From Hybos culiciformis (lineage: Eukaryota; Arthropoda; Insecta; Diptera; Hybotidae): DNA of 64,000 bases. Shown here piece after piece: positions 1-12,552 of this stretch; the stretch's first letter is position 1, and every line of letters begins with the position of its first letter. The position numbers and the translations under genes were made by a program. The DNA lies in the NCBI GenBank assembly GCA_964007475.1, contig CAXFZM010000117.1, positions 1 to 64,000 of the forward strand. Direction: 5' to 3'. The notes below the pieces were generated by a model. That model saw nothing but the letters and a program-made list of their open reading frames with translations, searched no databases and was not told where the DNA came from.

Positions 1-59
1 AGTCAACCTAAAAAATTATTTAAAACAAAAAAGATATATGTACATCTGAATCGCTTATA

Positions 60-790
60 CCGATGCAAAAAAAAAACCATTACTTACACATTTGTCGTCT
101 GGCCGATGGGTACCAGTTCCACATTTTCAACATCAACTCCGGTGTACCCCAAAGGTGTGTTCTCTCCCCAACCCTCTTTTTAATTTTCATCAAAGATCTT
201 CTGCAATTAACACTAAACCCCATCCACAGCTTCGCCGACGACAATAACTTGGTAGCATGGTACGATTTTATTAATAGGAAATCCGCTTCTTCGAATGCTG
301 TTACTACTAAACGCAATTTCCTTCAAAGTAGCATAAATAACGACCTTTCCAAAATTTCACAATGAGGTCCTCTCATCAAAAACTCAATGCTGCCTAATTT
401 CTAGAAATCTGTCAACTTTTGATCCCAATTTTTTTTTCAAGGTGAAAGTGTTGGCAAATCTGGAAATCTTGACATTTTAGGCTCGCGTTCTGAAGTTATT
501 GATCTGAGCTGGAAAGTTCATATTTTCGAAGCTGTAAAAAACGCAGCGAATTGTCTTGGTTTTCTTAAAAGATGTAAGGAATACTTTTCCCCTTAAACAT
601 TTACAAATCCTATATACGACCGAAATTAGAATTTAATTCACATTTATATGCTGGTGCTCCTAAAACACACCTTGAGTACCTGGACAAAGTTCAGATAAGG
701 GCTATTAGATAGATAAACAATCATCAAACTAGCTCTTTAACAACACTTAATCACCGTCGCAATGTAGTCGCACTTTCCATTTTATAAAAT
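60..790 (+). pseudogene. LINE reverse transcriptase fragment (CR1/jockey-like), copy A
   Basis: This is the C-terminal part of a non-LTR retrotransposon reverse transcriptase. The open stretch at 63-365 shows the conserved box NINSGVPQ followed by VLSPTLFLIFI and the catalytic box FADDNNL. After 365 the reading frame breaks, but nucleotide similarity to the better copy at 28,515-29,805 continues to about 790, through a small internal deletion. The enzyme would copy element RNA at a nicked target. The 5' part is outside the window. The exact clade is not resolvable from this piece. Confidence 0.85.
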
Positions 791-859
791 TGTGAATATA
801 ATGAAAACAGTAAATAATGTATGAATTGAATTTTTATAAATCTTTATTCCATTTTAAAT

Positions 860-1249
860 AATACGATTTTAGAAATACAATCGCATTCAACGATATATCA
901 GATAATCGTGATCTGATTTTGGTGCATAGAGATTAGCTGATATTGAAAATACTCGCTCAGAATCCGTAGATGTTGACTTGATGTTGGCTTGATGGAAAAG
1001 TTTAACGAATATAGTGTTTTCTTTACGTTTAACGAAATAAAATTTTAACGAATATCGGGTTTTGTTTACGTTTAACTAATATTGTATTTGAATGCTCAAG
1101 AAATTTGAAATTTTATATGAAACCAATTTTAAAAAAAAATTTAAAAATTAGTTAACGGATATTATATACTTTTAGCGGATATCGGAATCGAATACATGAG
1201 AAGAAAACCGCGGATTTTCGGATACGGTTTTTCCGGTTCAGAAACCCTA
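860..1249 (-). mobile_element. hAT transposon remnant (transposase C-terminus and one terminus)
   Basis: On the minus strand around 890-985 the reading STSTDSERVFSISANLY is the hAT C-terminal dimerisation signature. At 1233-1249 the sequence, read on the minus strand, is a hAT-like terminus starting TAGGGTTTC. The same TAGGGTTTC start is seen at the hAT at 9,709. The other terminus was not found, so this is a truncated or internally deleted copy. Confidence 0.6.
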
Positions 1250-1935
1250 ACGCAGATGTTTCATTTTAGAGAATAATACACCTAGACAATCAACTCAACT
1301 AGGTTAATAATTGAAAATAGAGCACTTTCTTTTGCTTCTATACTTTAACCATTTTCATATTATCATAATTTCCTTTATGATAAATTCTTTTTTATTTGAG
1401 TTCATTTGAACTCAGAAATTTCGTAGTTTACCTACTACACACAAATTTATTTCTTAACGTAACAATTTTATTTTTTAACGTAACTTCTATGCTGACATTG
1501 AAATAAATTTAAATCATTACGTCGTCATAAAATTAAATTAAGATCGATTAAGAATTAATTAAAATTATAATTAACTTATATTTTATTAGCGTTTAAAACA
1601 ATCAAACAAGTTTTATTTCTTGCTCAATAAAATTAAATGTAAATATTGACCTCTATTGGCAATCTGTTTCTTATAATATCCTACATCTTCCTTTTTTTTC
1701 TTTTTTCTTTTTTGATTAAAGATCACCTGCTTAAATAAAAAATTCAATAATAAATTCGATGATTTTAAAAGAAAACAATGAAAATTCAACTACATTTATT
1801 ACGTGTGTATGATATTGAATAAAACACCATGTATTATTAAAACCTATTTTTAGACTAATTGTAATTACATATAACTATATAAATAAAATAAAAGGGGATT
1901 GCAATGCAAATCAGCCATCAAACAAGAAACAAACA
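1250..1935. other. AT-rich stretch without a gene
   Basis: No coding signal is seen. It holds the left arm (about 1280-1462) of an inverted repeat whose partner is at 3296-3470. If the primer-binding-like site at 1936 is real, part of this stretch would be the LTR of a decayed Gypsy element, but no second LTR was found to confirm that. Confidence 0.4.
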
Positions 1936-1947
1936 TGGCGACGAGGA
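1936..1947 (+). promoter_or_regulatory. Candidate primer-binding site of a decayed Gypsy element
   Basis: TGGCGACGAGGA lies about 270 bases upstream of a recognisable gag and starts with the TGG expected for pairing with a tRNA 3' CCA end. No LTR pair supports it, so this is a suggestion from position and sequence only. Confidence 0.3.
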
Positions 1948-2213
1948 AATTAATTGGAAAAAAATAAGACAAATTTAAAAAATAATTATGTTAATTTTTA
2001 TTTAATATTTTTAAAAAATAATTTGAAAATTTTATGGATTATTAGAAGGATTATTATTATGGATGGATGGTCTAATTTGGATTAATTGGATGATCAAATA
2101 TATTAATTACCAAAGTAAATTTTATATGGGAATTATAAAGCCGAAAATATTACGGAAAAAAACCGCGTGGCAGACCACCGAAAAATACGGTATACATTTA
2201 TAAAAGAAGAAAT

Positions 2214-2760
2214 ATGGATTTCATAAGAAAAGTGAAAAAGCTGAACCTGGATGGCGATGTCTCGGAACATTGGAGATATTTCAAACAAAATTTTGATAAT
2301 TTTTATATTGCAGCTGAATTAAGCAGCAAAACAGATGAGGTTCAAGCGGCAATGTTTTTAATGCAGTTGGGGAAGAAGCAATGAATTTATTTCAAACATT
2401 TGGAGTCTCTGAAGCTGGCCGGAAAAAATACGGTAAGGTTGTAGAAGTATTCAAAACATTTTGCAAGCGAAGTATACGCCAGTTTTGTTTTTCATAATCG
2501 CGACCAAAAATCTGGTGAACCATTTGATGTTTGGCTAATGGATCTTTAAAAGCTGATTAAGCCTTGTTGTTTTGATCAAGAAAAAAGAATGCTCCGCGAT
2601 CAATAATTATTGGCATCGAGGACAAAAATTTGCTGAAAAAATTATAGGAAAGCGATGCCATTGATGTAGATAAAACTATTGATTTAGCCACGTCATGGGA
2701 AATTTCGAAACAACAATCGGCAAAACTACAAAAACAACAAATGTCTAATTTAAAAACAGT
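2214..2760 (+). pseudogene. Gypsy/Ty3 gag fragment
   Basis: Translation from the ATG at 2214 gives a gag start of a type common in animal Gypsy elements, with the motifs KLNLDGDVSEHWRYFKQNF and SSKTDEVQAA. Further on, RDQKSGEPFDVWLMDL is readable in another frame. Several stops and frameshifts break it. The nucleocapsid and pol regions are missing; after 2,760 only A- and T-rich, Asn-coding sequence is seen. It is probably non-functional. Confidence 0.75.
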
Positions 2761-3117
2761 AGGAGCTCGTTAGCTTATTGCAAAAAAAAATTTTAGTAGG
2801 GCTCATAATAATAATAATTCTAATTTTGATCGTAATAACAAAAATAATAATTTTGTTAAATCAAATTCAAATTATAATAGTATATTTAAAAATAAAAAAT
2901 AAAAATGAAATAAATAGAAATAAATATTTTAACTCAAATTGAAATCAAAAACAAAATTTCAAAAATTCTTACAATAAAGAAGAAGTATTATAACGAATTA
3001 TATATTTAAAAAAAATAAGAACTATGTTTTATTTAGATACTTTATACTATAGATACTTTTGAAATTTAAAATTTTATAAAGGGAAGATGAATTATATCAT
3101 ATATTTAAGATTAAATA

Positions 3118-3613
3118 CTAGAGACATCTTTTTCAAAGGCTGGGTTTAAGCTCGTCGGTGGGTGGGTAAGGACAGTGAACACCAGAGGATTCATAACAAT
3201 ATTTATAGGATGTCTGTTGGGTTGAATATTTATAGGATGTCTTTTTGGTGGAAAGGAGTTCTCAATAAAAAGGTTATTCGAGAAACTCCGCATTTGTTAC
3301 GTTAAAAAATAAATTTGTGTAAACTACGAAATTTCTGAGTTCAAATAAACTCAAACAAAAAGCAATTTATCATAAAGGAAATTATGATAATATGAAAATG
3401 GTTCAAGCAGAGACAAAAGAAGTGTTCTACTTTCAATTATTAACCTGGTGTTGAGTCGACTGTCTGGGGACATCCTCTTCAAAGCCTGGGTCTAAGCTCG
3501 TCGGTGGGTGGGAAAGGACAGTGAACACTAGAGGGTTCATAACAATATTTATAGGATGTCTTTTGGGTGAAGGTGAAAAGGAGTTCTCAAAAGATATTCG
3601 AGAAACCCCGACC
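3118..3613. repeat. Direct repeat pair of about 150 bp
   Basis: 3118-3293 and 3466-3613 share a sequence beginning GACATC and including AAGCTCGTCGGTGGGTGGG and TTATAGGATGTCT. The first copy contains an extra internal duplication of the ATATTTATAGGATGTCT segment. The second copy is fused to the inverted-repeat arm at 3296-3470. Confidence 0.7.
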
Positions 3614-3615
3614 AA

Positions 3616-4011
3616 TTCAAAATAATAAAAAACTTAAAATCTAAATGACTATGACGTCATTCTTCAGCTTATGGCTATGGCCATCTATAGCTGGACCTTA
3701 GAGTACCATTTCTTTTATCTAGTAGGACCTGTGGAAATTATAAATTAAGTTAAAAACATTTTCGTTTTATATAAAAAACTAAAGTTTATTGACAACAAAA
3801 AAAAGAAACTTATATATACCTACGACAATTTTAATCTAAACTAAACCATATTAATTTGGGTTTCTATTCATCATGATTTTCTTTATAGATATAAAATTCA
3901 TTAATATAATTCGTTAATTATAATTATCAACATTTCCAGATTTAATTTTGCTTTATATTTGCTTGTTGTATTGTTTTTAATTATTTTACAATAATATTTA
4001 AATAACATATT
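3616..4011. other. AT-rich spacer, nothing recognised
   Basis: No coding signal, structured repeat or element end was recognised here. A short GC-richer patch near 3,660-3,730 has no recognisable relative in the window. Confidence 0.5.
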
Positions 4012-4316
4012 TTAATGCGTTGGGGATCGTTATGTTGTATTTAGTGCTATAGAATTTAGATCACTAAATGGAGTATTATACGAGTCAATACACATGCAAT
4101 CATTTAGATGCATCTGCGTAAATAATGAAAAAATTTAGATGCATCAGCGTAAATAATGAAATCATTTAGATGTTTCGTATTGAATATTACGTAATACCTA
4201 AACAAACATAATATCTCTCACAATATTTCAATACAGCCAAATACAAAAAAAAAAATGAGAAAAAATGAGAAGAAAAAATATTCTCTCTTTGCAACTACCT
4301 CTCCCCTACGCATTAA
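4012..4316. mobile_element. TTAA-bounded MITE-like repeat
   Basis: The 297-bp interior starts TGCGTTGGGGA and ends TCCCCTACGCA, an inverted repeat of about 11 bases. Each side is flanked directly by TTAA (4012-4015 and 4313-4316). TTAA target duplications are known for piggyBac and Kolobok. A second locus at 36,144-37,881 has the same ends. Both loci continue into the same palindromic DNA beyond the right end, so the unit may be part of a larger repeat family. Confidence 0.6.
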
Positions 4317-4360
4317 AACAGTATATTGGATATGTAAACAAAATTTGTTATACAACTCGT

Positions 4361-4467
4361 TCTGTATTTACACAAAAATACATTGACACTTGTCAATTTA
4401 TATCACTCGACCTTAGGTCTCGTGATATAAGTATTGACTCGTGTCAATGTATTTTTGTGTATACAGA
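4361..4467. repeat. Long palindrome, copy 1
   Basis: A 107-bp imperfect palindrome. The left arm runs from TCTGTATTTACACAAAAATA and the right arm ends in its reverse complement, with an almost perfect stem around a centre CGACCTTAGGTCTCG. It could extrude as a cruciform or fold as a hairpin RNA. A related palindrome with the same centre is at 38,911-39,010. Confidence 0.8.
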
Positions 4468-4529
4468 AATCTTAATTAATAACAAATTTAGTTTACATAT
4501 ACAATAATCTACTGTTATTTACTGACTTA

Positions 4530-5381
4530 TTTCAGAATTTTTTTGATTTATATATGTATATTATATGGATTTGTTTTGATTAAATATAATCGGTTTGTAC
4601 ATACAGTACTTAATATGCAATATAAATTTATGTGCAGTTTTTTTTTTTTTTACAATGAACATTTGCAGTTTATTATTTGTTGTTTTATGTTATTGTAGCT
4701 TGAACTGGAGTTGCTGTTATATGCTGTTTGTTTTTTTTTGCATAAAAAAAGGTCTGCATCAAATGGTATGCATCAAATGGTTTTTTTCATATTTCATGAT
4801 TTTTGTATGGTTTTTTTTTGCGATTAGCCTATCGTGGTAGAAGCTTGGTATATGTCTAGTAAAGAAATTGAGAGGAGAAATTCAATAATATTCTGGAATT
4901 TCGTCATTATATGCACAATCGCCATGGATAAAACTTTATTTGCTTTTGAGAGAAATTTGTTACAAAAAAAACTTTTTATTAACAATTGAATTATTGATTG
5001 GAAAGAAAATTTTGGCAGGCTTAAAAAATATCAATTTAAGGGTTCTGATTGTTGAAAGTTATGCACGCGTTTCTGTATCGTTTTCAACTTTATTTATATC
5101 GTTTTAAGTTTTTGTTTCAATGTTTGTAAATTTTGACCTTTTTTTTTTCTGTTGTTTTTTTTTCGTTTGTCTGGAGAGAAAAGGAAAAAAAATTAAAATA
5201 AAAAAGTGCAAATAAACTCGTGTCCAACCGACAAATTTTATCTGATATAAAAAAAAAATTAAAATAAAAAAAATAATAATAATAATAAAATAAACAAAAT
5301 AAATAGAATAATAACAATAAATAAATCTGACGCTGTTACCAAATCTTCCTATTTTTCATATCTATCCTTTATTACCGTGCA
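4530..5381. other. Low-complexity AT-rich stretch without a gene
   Basis: Poly-T, poly-A and AAT runs dominate. Short open frames here are low-complexity and show no domain. Nothing else is supported until the LTR begins at 5382. Confidence 0.6.
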
Positions 5382-5842
5382 AGTCATATACTCCGAATCC
5401 AACTTCCCTGATAAAAAACTCATTTCCGCTCCTATAAGATTTTAACTTATTACAAATATCCAAATTTCCTCCACGAGCTTTTTACTTAATTTGCTTATTT
5501 TTATGAACTTAAATTTTATTCTTATAAAAAAACTAAAACGTAAGTTATTTTAATTGTGCAATTTTTATATTTCTTAATAAACTTAAAGAGGTGTTAAATT
5601 ACGAATTTAATATTTCTAATATTGAATGTAAAATCATAAATATAAGAAAGAAAGGTAAAATAAGTTTCAGAATTTCGTTCGAACTAAAAATACGATTGTC
5701 TTTAAATATAATTAAATTAAATTTTGTTTAGATTATTCTAATTAATAAAAAGAATTTATAAAAAAATAAACAAATATATTTAATTTAATAAAAAAAAGTA
5801 AAATAAAATTAAATATTGTAAAAAATCAATTTTTACATGTTT
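5382..5842 (+). repeat. 5' LTR of the errantivirus
   Basis: It begins AGTCATATACTCCG and ends ACATGTTT next to the primer-binding site. It matches the 3' LTR with only a few substitutions and small length differences, including a 7-bp and a 6-bp duplication present only in the 3' copy. The start is fixed by the TGCA duplication and by the polypurine tract abutting the other LTR. Confidence 0.9.
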
Positions 5843-5860
5843 GGCGCAGTCGGTAGGATA
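5842..5860 (+). promoter_or_regulatory. Primer-binding site (17.6/297 type)
   Basis: TGGCGCAGTCGGTAGG directly follows (or overlaps by one base) the 5' LTR. This is the sequence type used by 17.6/297-like errantiviruses, which prime minus-strand DNA from a tRNA-Ser 3' end. Confidence 0.85.
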
Positions 5861-5952
5861 CCAAACCATTTTTACAAATAAATAAAAAAAAAAAAAAAAA
5901 TTTTTTTTTTTGTGAAATTGGTGTTCTTTTAAGAATTTATTGGTATCAACTT

Positions 5953-7052
5953 ATGAGACCATATCGTAAACCTTCAAGTTTGAATAAACCTAAACTCAGA
6001 GTAATCACTGAAGAAAAATATAACGAAGAATTAGCTGAAGCACAACAAAAAGTTAATAACATTTTTGAAACAACTAATAACATGGCATTAAATAATATCA
6101 CAGATAGAGATCTAATTACTGAAGCTAGAGCTATTCCAATATTTCGTGGCGATGACACCTTTGAATTAACACATTTTATAAGAGAAGTAGAGACAATTGT
6201 TGGGTTGACCGCAGACCAAAATATGAAAAATTATTTGTTGAATGTAATGGTGAGTAAAATTCAAGGACCGGCAGCTTTGTCGATTAGAAGATTGGAAAAC
6301 GCTACTTGGGACGAAATAAAATTACAATTGAAGAAATCGTTCGGTGTTCAACAATCATACTTGAAATTAAAGGAGGAAGCAGATTCAATCAGGTTCTGTA
6401 GTGTAAGTCAATATTATAAAGAGTTATCTCAAGTATTGGATAAGTTAAATTTAAAATATAAGTTAGATGATGAAAAGCCAGCAGAATTTAATACAATTAA
6501 TAATGAAAAAAGCATATTAGAAAAATTTTTAAATAAACTTCCACGATCAGATAGTATGTTTTTAAGAATAAAGAACATTGAATCTCTTGAAGAGCTTATT
6601 TTGAACTAATAAAAACAGGAATCCAAGATAACCCGACACCTTTTCAAAAAAATATTGTTAAAGCTAATAATAAACAAAATAATTTCCAGCGTAACTCTTT
6701 TAACAATAATAACCAATATCAGGGACATATAAGACATAATTTTTCCAATAATAACAATTACACTAATAGTGTTCCTCAAACTTATCCCACGCCTAATAAA
6801 TCTCAAAATTTTAACAATAATAATTAGAATAATAGTGTTCCTCAAAGATATCCCACTTCTAATCAAACCTACAATTTTAATTCCAATCGAAATTCGAATT
6901 TCAATAATTTTTCTCGAAAACAGAATTATGATCAAAATTCTTTAAACGCTAATGCTAACAATAATCATGGAAGTTTTGAACCTATGGAAGTTGATTCAAA
7001 TAACATTGAACAAAATTTTCGTTTACAACCTCGGAAAACCCATTACCAATAG
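5953..7052 (+). pseudogene. gag: Errantivirus gag, broken
   Basis: The capsid protein that packages element RNA. The first 218 codons (5953-6609) are open and include IPIFRGDDTFELTHFI, typical of errantivirus Gag. A one-base shift at the T-run near 6600 ends this frame. The Gag reading resumes in another frame and continues as an Asn-rich tail to the stop at 7050-7052, with one more in-frame TAG at 6825. Pol opens in the -1 frame over the last codons, as expected for gag-pol translation. No zinc knuckle is seen, as in other errantiviruses. Confidence 0.85.
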
Positions 7053-9721
7053 TAGAATTCTCAATTCACAATAAAAAAATTAATTGCCTAATAGATACAG
7101 GTGCTTCTATATCAATAATTAGTGACCATCTTTTCCCTAATATAAAACGAAATAAATTAACGAATCAAATTGAACTTGTTACATTATTTGGAAAAAACCA
7201 AATTACCCATGAAATAATTACTGAGGTACCTTTAGAATTTGACCATGACGCCACAATGACATAGAAATTACTGAAATTTTGTAATAAAAAATTCGAAGCA
7301 ATATTGGGACAAAATATACTTCGTGCTATTGGGGCGAAAATTGATTTAGAAAAAGGACATGTTGAAATTAAAAGCAAAGTCACTAAATTTAAAAATTCCT
7401 GCCCTTACAACGATATAATCGAATTAAATTCATTAAATTTTGACAACAAAAATATTGTTGATTTTATTAAAACTGAACATCTTAACTATGAAGAAAAGAA
7501 AATGTTGAAAAAAATTATTTATGAAAATAAAGATTTATTTTTTCAAGAGGGACAACAATTAACAAATATTTAAAATATCAAACATCAAATTATTACGAAA
7601 CATAGCCAACCCATTTATTCCAAAATTTACAGATTCCCTAAAATACATGAGCAAGAGGTTGAAAAACAAATTTCTGAAATGCTAGAACAAGGTATCATAA
7701 AACATAGTAATTCTCCATATAATTCACCAATTTGGGTAGTGCCGAAAAAACTAGACCATTCAGGTGTTAAGAAATGGAGAATTGTCGTCGATTACAGAAA
7801 GCTCAACGAGATAACTGTAGATGACAAGTTTCCGATTCCAAACATAGAATCACTTTTTGACAAATTCGGTAAATCTCAATATTTCACAACTTTAGATTTG
7901 GCAAAAGGGTTTCATCAAATTCTTGTTGACGAAAAGGACCAAGCTAAAACTGCTTTTTCGACCCCTCAGGGTCACTACGAATATGTCAGGATGCCATTCG
8001 GTTTAAAAAACGCTCCTGCCACTTTCCAAAGAATTATGAATCACGTATTACGCGAATTCATTAATATTAATTGTGTCGTATACCTTGACGATATCTTAAT
8101 TTTTAGTACTTCTCTTCAAGAACATATTCAATCAATTAACAAAATTTTTCAGAAACTTCGAGAATTTAATCTAAAGATTCAAGTCGACAAGTGTTCATTT
8201 TTGTCAAAAGAATCAGAATATTTAGGACATGTTTTAACTAATGAAGGCATTAAGCCCAACCCAAGTAAAGTTCAAGTCATTAAGTCACTTAAAATTCCTA
8301 AAACAAGAAAATCCATTAAAAGTTTTTTGGGGATAACTGGATATTATAGGAAGTTCATAAAAGACTATGCTAAGATAGCACAGCTCCTAACTAAAAAAAA
8401 AAATAAAATTGATGAAAATAATATGAATTATATTGAAGCTTTTAATAAATTGAAAGAAATTATTACCAACGATCCGATTCTAAAATATCCCGATTTTAAT
8501 AAAAAATTTACATTAACTACTGACGCAAGCCAGTATGCAATTGGAGCCGTTTTATCACAAAATGGTCACCCTATATCTTTTGCAAGTCGAACACTTAACG
8601 AACATGAAATAAAATATAGTACTATTGAAAAAGAACTCTTGGCTATAGTATGGTCTACAAAATACTTTAGACCATATCTATATGGCGTAAAATTTAACAT
8701 AAAAACAGATCATCAACCATTAGCTTGGTTGCATTCTTTAAACGAACCCAATTCAAAGCTACAAAGATGGAGAATAAAACTAAACGAGTTCGACTTCAGT
8801 GTAGAATACCTCAAGGGCAAAGATAATAAAGTGGCCGACTTTCTAAGTAGAATAGATGTAAATAAAAATGAAATAAATGTCATTGAAACTGAAAATATTG
8901 ATATTGGTGACGAAAGCAGTGAGTTAGCCACAATCCATAGTAATGTTCAGAGTTTAGATAATTAAATTCCTATTTCGGAAAACATAGTAAATAAATATTT
9001 AACTCAAATTCATTTAGTAGAAGAAAGGACAGATGAATTAATTACAAAATATAAAAAACACAGAATAATAATTATTTCAAAAAACGATTTAAATAACGAA
9101 AATTACTTAAACGACCTTTTGCGTAGATTAATTAAAATCGGAACCACTGGAATTTATTCTGAATTGCAGAAAAATGATTACAAAATTCTCCAAAATATAT
9201 TAATCCAGTTATTCAGTGGTGAACTCCGAATTAATTCAAATAATAAAAAACTTTCACGAAAATACAAATCATAGGGGGATCCTTGAAAACTTTCTTGAAA
9301 TAAAAGATTTATATTATTTCCCTAATCTGAAAAGTTTTGTCCATAAATTCGTAAATAATTGCGATGTATGCAATCTGACGAAATATGACAGAAACCCAAT
9401 CAAATATAAATATCATTTATCTGAAACACCTTCTGAGACGAATAAAATAGTTCACGTTGATATATTTTACATAAATAAAACAATATTTTTAACAGCGATT
9501 GATAAGTTTAGCAAACATTTATACGTGTCTAAATTAAACAATCGAAATAGTGTAACAATTGTTCAAGCATTAAGACTTACTTCGTAATTCTCTTTTAGGG
9601 AAACCAGAGAAATTTATATTTGACAATGAGTTTGACAATTTAAATTTAAAGGATTTTTGTAGATCAGAAAATATAGAAATTCATTTTTCATCACCAAGAT
9701 CTTGTACATAGGGTTTCTAAA

Positions 9722-9815
9722 CTGGATATCCGGATATCGAAATATCCGGATTATTCGACACATTTTGACTATTCGATTATCCGGATATTTTTTTGCAATT
9801 ATCCGGATATTATAA
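9722..9815. promoter_or_regulatory. Subterminal ATCCGGAT repeats of hAT-1
   Basis: Several copies of ATCCGGATA in both orientations follow the left terminus. The matching set is at about 15,649-15,722 beside the right terminus. Such subterminal clusters are known transposase-binding sites in hAT elements; binding here is inferred. Confidence 0.65.
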
Positions 9816-10089
9816 TACCCTTTACTTTGTAAATAAGCTTAATATTTTAAAGAAAAAAGCACACATTTTTTTAAAGAACATTCAAATTTGTTCAAATAGT
9901 AACCTTTGATTTTCAAAAATTATTTACAACTTTAATTTTTAATTTCAATGTTCTGAAAATTGTAAACAAGTGAATACAAAATAAAATAGTGAAAAAGTTA
10001 AAGGTAATATTTAATTAATACTATTACTTATTTACTATTATATTAATTTAAAAAAAAAAATTTATTTTTTAAAAATACTGTAGCCAAGC

Positions 10090-10629
10090 CATGTCAAAAC
10101 GATCTGAGGTTTGGAATCATTTTAAATAAAATGAAAAAAATGAGATGCTTCTTTCTGTAAGCATTGTAGTAAACAAATAGGATTTAAAAGTTCATAAAAT
10201 AATTATAAATTCAGCTTCAATCGATAAAATTCATGAACCATCTACTTCAAAAAAACATAAAAGTATTTACGATGATAATGTAATTACAAAATTTCTTAGA
10301 AATGAAACCCTGGATGAAATTTTGTCTCGATGTGTGGCAGAAGATGGGTTTTCAATGAATGCTATAGTGAAATCACGAGCCATCAACGGCTATGTCAGAA
10401 GTAAAGGCTTTGTCATGCCTAAAAATCCCTCTACTGTAACGAAATCTATTTTAAACATTTATGGTATAAAAAAAGAAGAAACTATTGGTGTTCTCAATGA
10501 ATTAAAAAAAAAAACACACGAAGCAGTCATAGAACTGCCTACAGAAGTTTATACTTAAAGATTTAAAATATGCAATAACAGTGGCTACAAATGATGGGCT
10601 TCTGAGTACAAAATGTAAATTAAAATATT
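10090..10629 (+). pseudogene. hAT-1 transposase N-terminal part (BED finger), broken
   Basis: The start reads MSKRSEVWNHFK, then a frame change, then FCKHCSKQ with the C-x2-C pair of a BED zinc finger, the DNA-binding module of hAT transposases. From about 10,250 an open frame carries KFLRNETLDEILSRC and SKGFVMPKNPSTV, a conserved region between the BED finger and the catalytic core. A stop at 10,556-10,558 and the following repeat block separate it from the core at 13,951. A copy of its end is found as a foldback at 41,356-41,585. Confidence 0.75.
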
Positions 10630-10689
10630 TTACCCTCTACCAAAAAAACGCACAACGCGGCTAAAGAAGTATAAACTTCAAAAAAATTT

Positions 10690-12494
10690 TCGTATATTTT
10701 GCTCCAGCACGACCTAACCGTAGCTCCCCATCCAAAATTTTTTTTTCAGGTAATCTTAATTTCACCGGAGCTACCTATTTTGAAAAAATTATTTTTCGTA
10801 TATTTTACTCCGGCACGACCTAACCGTAGCTCCCCACACAAAAAATTTTTTTCAGGTAATATTAATTTCACCGGAGCTACCTATTTTGAAAAAAAAAAAA
10901 ATTTTCGTATATTTTGCTCCGGCACGACCTAACCGTACCTCCCTGCCCAAAAAGTTTTCGTCTGGTAATCTTAATTTCACCAGAGCTACCTAATTAAAAA
11001 AAAAAAAAAAATTCGTATATTTTGCTCCGGCACGACCTAACCGTAGCTCTCCACCCAAAATTTTTTTTCAGCACCGGAGCTACCTATTTTGAAAAAAAAA
11101 AATTTTTTCGTATATTTTGCTCCAGCACGACCTAACCCCACTCAAAAATTTTTTTTCAGTTAATATTCATTTCACCGGAGCTACCTATTTAAAAAAAAAA
11201 TTTTTCGTATATTTTGCTCCTGCACGACCTAACCGTAGCTCCCCACCGAAAATTTTTTTTTCAGTTAATATTAATTTCACCGGAGCTACCTATTAAAAAA
11301 AAAATTTGTTTTCGTTTATTTTGCTCCGGCTCGACCTAACCGTAGCTCCCCACCCAAAATTTTTCGGCTGGTAATCTTAATTTCACCGGAGCTACTTATT
11401 TAAAAAAAAAAAAATTTTCGTATATTTTGCTCCGGCACGACCAAACCCAAAAATTTTTTTTCAGTTAATTAATTTCACCGGAGCTACCTATTTTGAAAAA
11501 AAAAATGATTCGTATATTTTGCTCCGGCACGACCTAACCGTAGCTCCCCACCCAAACATTTTTTTTCGATTAATATTAATTTCACCGGAGCTACCTATTT
11601 AAAAAAAAATTTCGTATATTTTGCTCCGGCACGACCTAACCGTAGCTCCCCACCCAAAAAATTGTTTTCAGTTAATATTAATTTCACCGGAAAAAACAAA
11701 ATTTTCGTATATTTTGCTCCAGCACGACCTAACCGTAGCTCCCCACCCAAAAAATTTTTTTCAAATAATATTAATTTCACCGGAGCTACCTATTTAAAAA
11801 AAAAAAAAATTTTCGTATATTTTTCTCCGGCACGACCTAACCGTAGCTCCGCACCCAAAATTTTTCGGCTGGTAATCTTAATTTCACCGGAGCTCCCTAT
11901 TTAAAAAAAAAAAAATTTTTTCGTATATTTTGCTCCGGCACGACCTAACCGTAGCTCCCCAGCCAAAATTTTTTTTTCAGATAATCTTAATTTCACCAGA
12001 GCTACCTATTTAAAAAAAAAAAAATTTCGTATATTTTGCTCCGGCACGACCTAACCGTAGCTCCCCAGCCAAAATTTTTTTTTCAGATAATCTTAATTTC
12101 ACCAGAGCTCCCTATTTAAAAAAACAAAATTTTCGTATATTTTGCTCCAGCACGACCTAACCGTAGCTCCCCACCCAAAAAATTTTTTTCAAATAATATT
12201 AATTTCACCGGAGCTACCTATTTAAAAAAAAAAAAAATTTTCGTATATTTTTCTCCGGCACGACCTAACCGTAGCTCCCCACCCAAAATTTTTCGGCTGG
12301 TAATCTTAATTTCACCGGAGCTTCCTATTTTGAAAAAAAAAAAAAAAAAAATTCGTATATTTTGCTCCGGCACGACCTAACCGTAGCTCCCCACCCAAAA
12401 TTTTTTTTTCAGATAATCTTAATTTCACCAGAGCTATCTATTTAAAAAAAAAAAAATTTCGTATATTTTGCTCCGGCACGACCTAACCGTAGCT
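10690..12494. repeat. Satellite A, about 18 units of roughly 105 bp
   Basis: Each unit contains GCTCCGGCACGACCTAACCG, TAGCTCCCCACCCAAAA, a homopolymer stretch, and AATTTCACCGGAGCTACC. The GACCTAAC landmark recurs at about 10,711, 10,817, 10,926, 11,034, 11,129, 11,226, 11,333 and so on to 12,480. GCTCCGG and CCGGAGC make each unit partly self-complementary. The small open frames within it are by-products of the repeat. A single diverged unit lies at about 42,390-42,475. Confidence 0.95.
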
Positions 12495-12552
12495 TTTTTT
12501 GCTTGTAATATTGGGCCCTATATATACATATATTTGAAATTAAAAAATCTTG

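Larger units (their letters stand above)
1280..3470. repeat. Inverted repeat arms flanking a Gypsy gag relic
   Basis: The left arm at about 1280-1462 and the right arm at about 3296-3470 are reverse complements over roughly 175-185 bases with scattered mismatches. Shared landmarks are the GTTACGTTAA start, the ATCATAAAGGAAATTATGAT core and the TTCAATTATTAACCT end. The roughly 1.8 kb between them contains a broken gag. It could be a TIR element that swallowed Gypsy DNA, or two inverted copies of an unrelated repeat. Confidence 0.6.

Noticed and set aside
10699..11904. Open frames of 60-80 codons on both strands in satellite A
   Set aside because: They repeat with the satellite period and encode only the repeat and homopolymers; no protein family.
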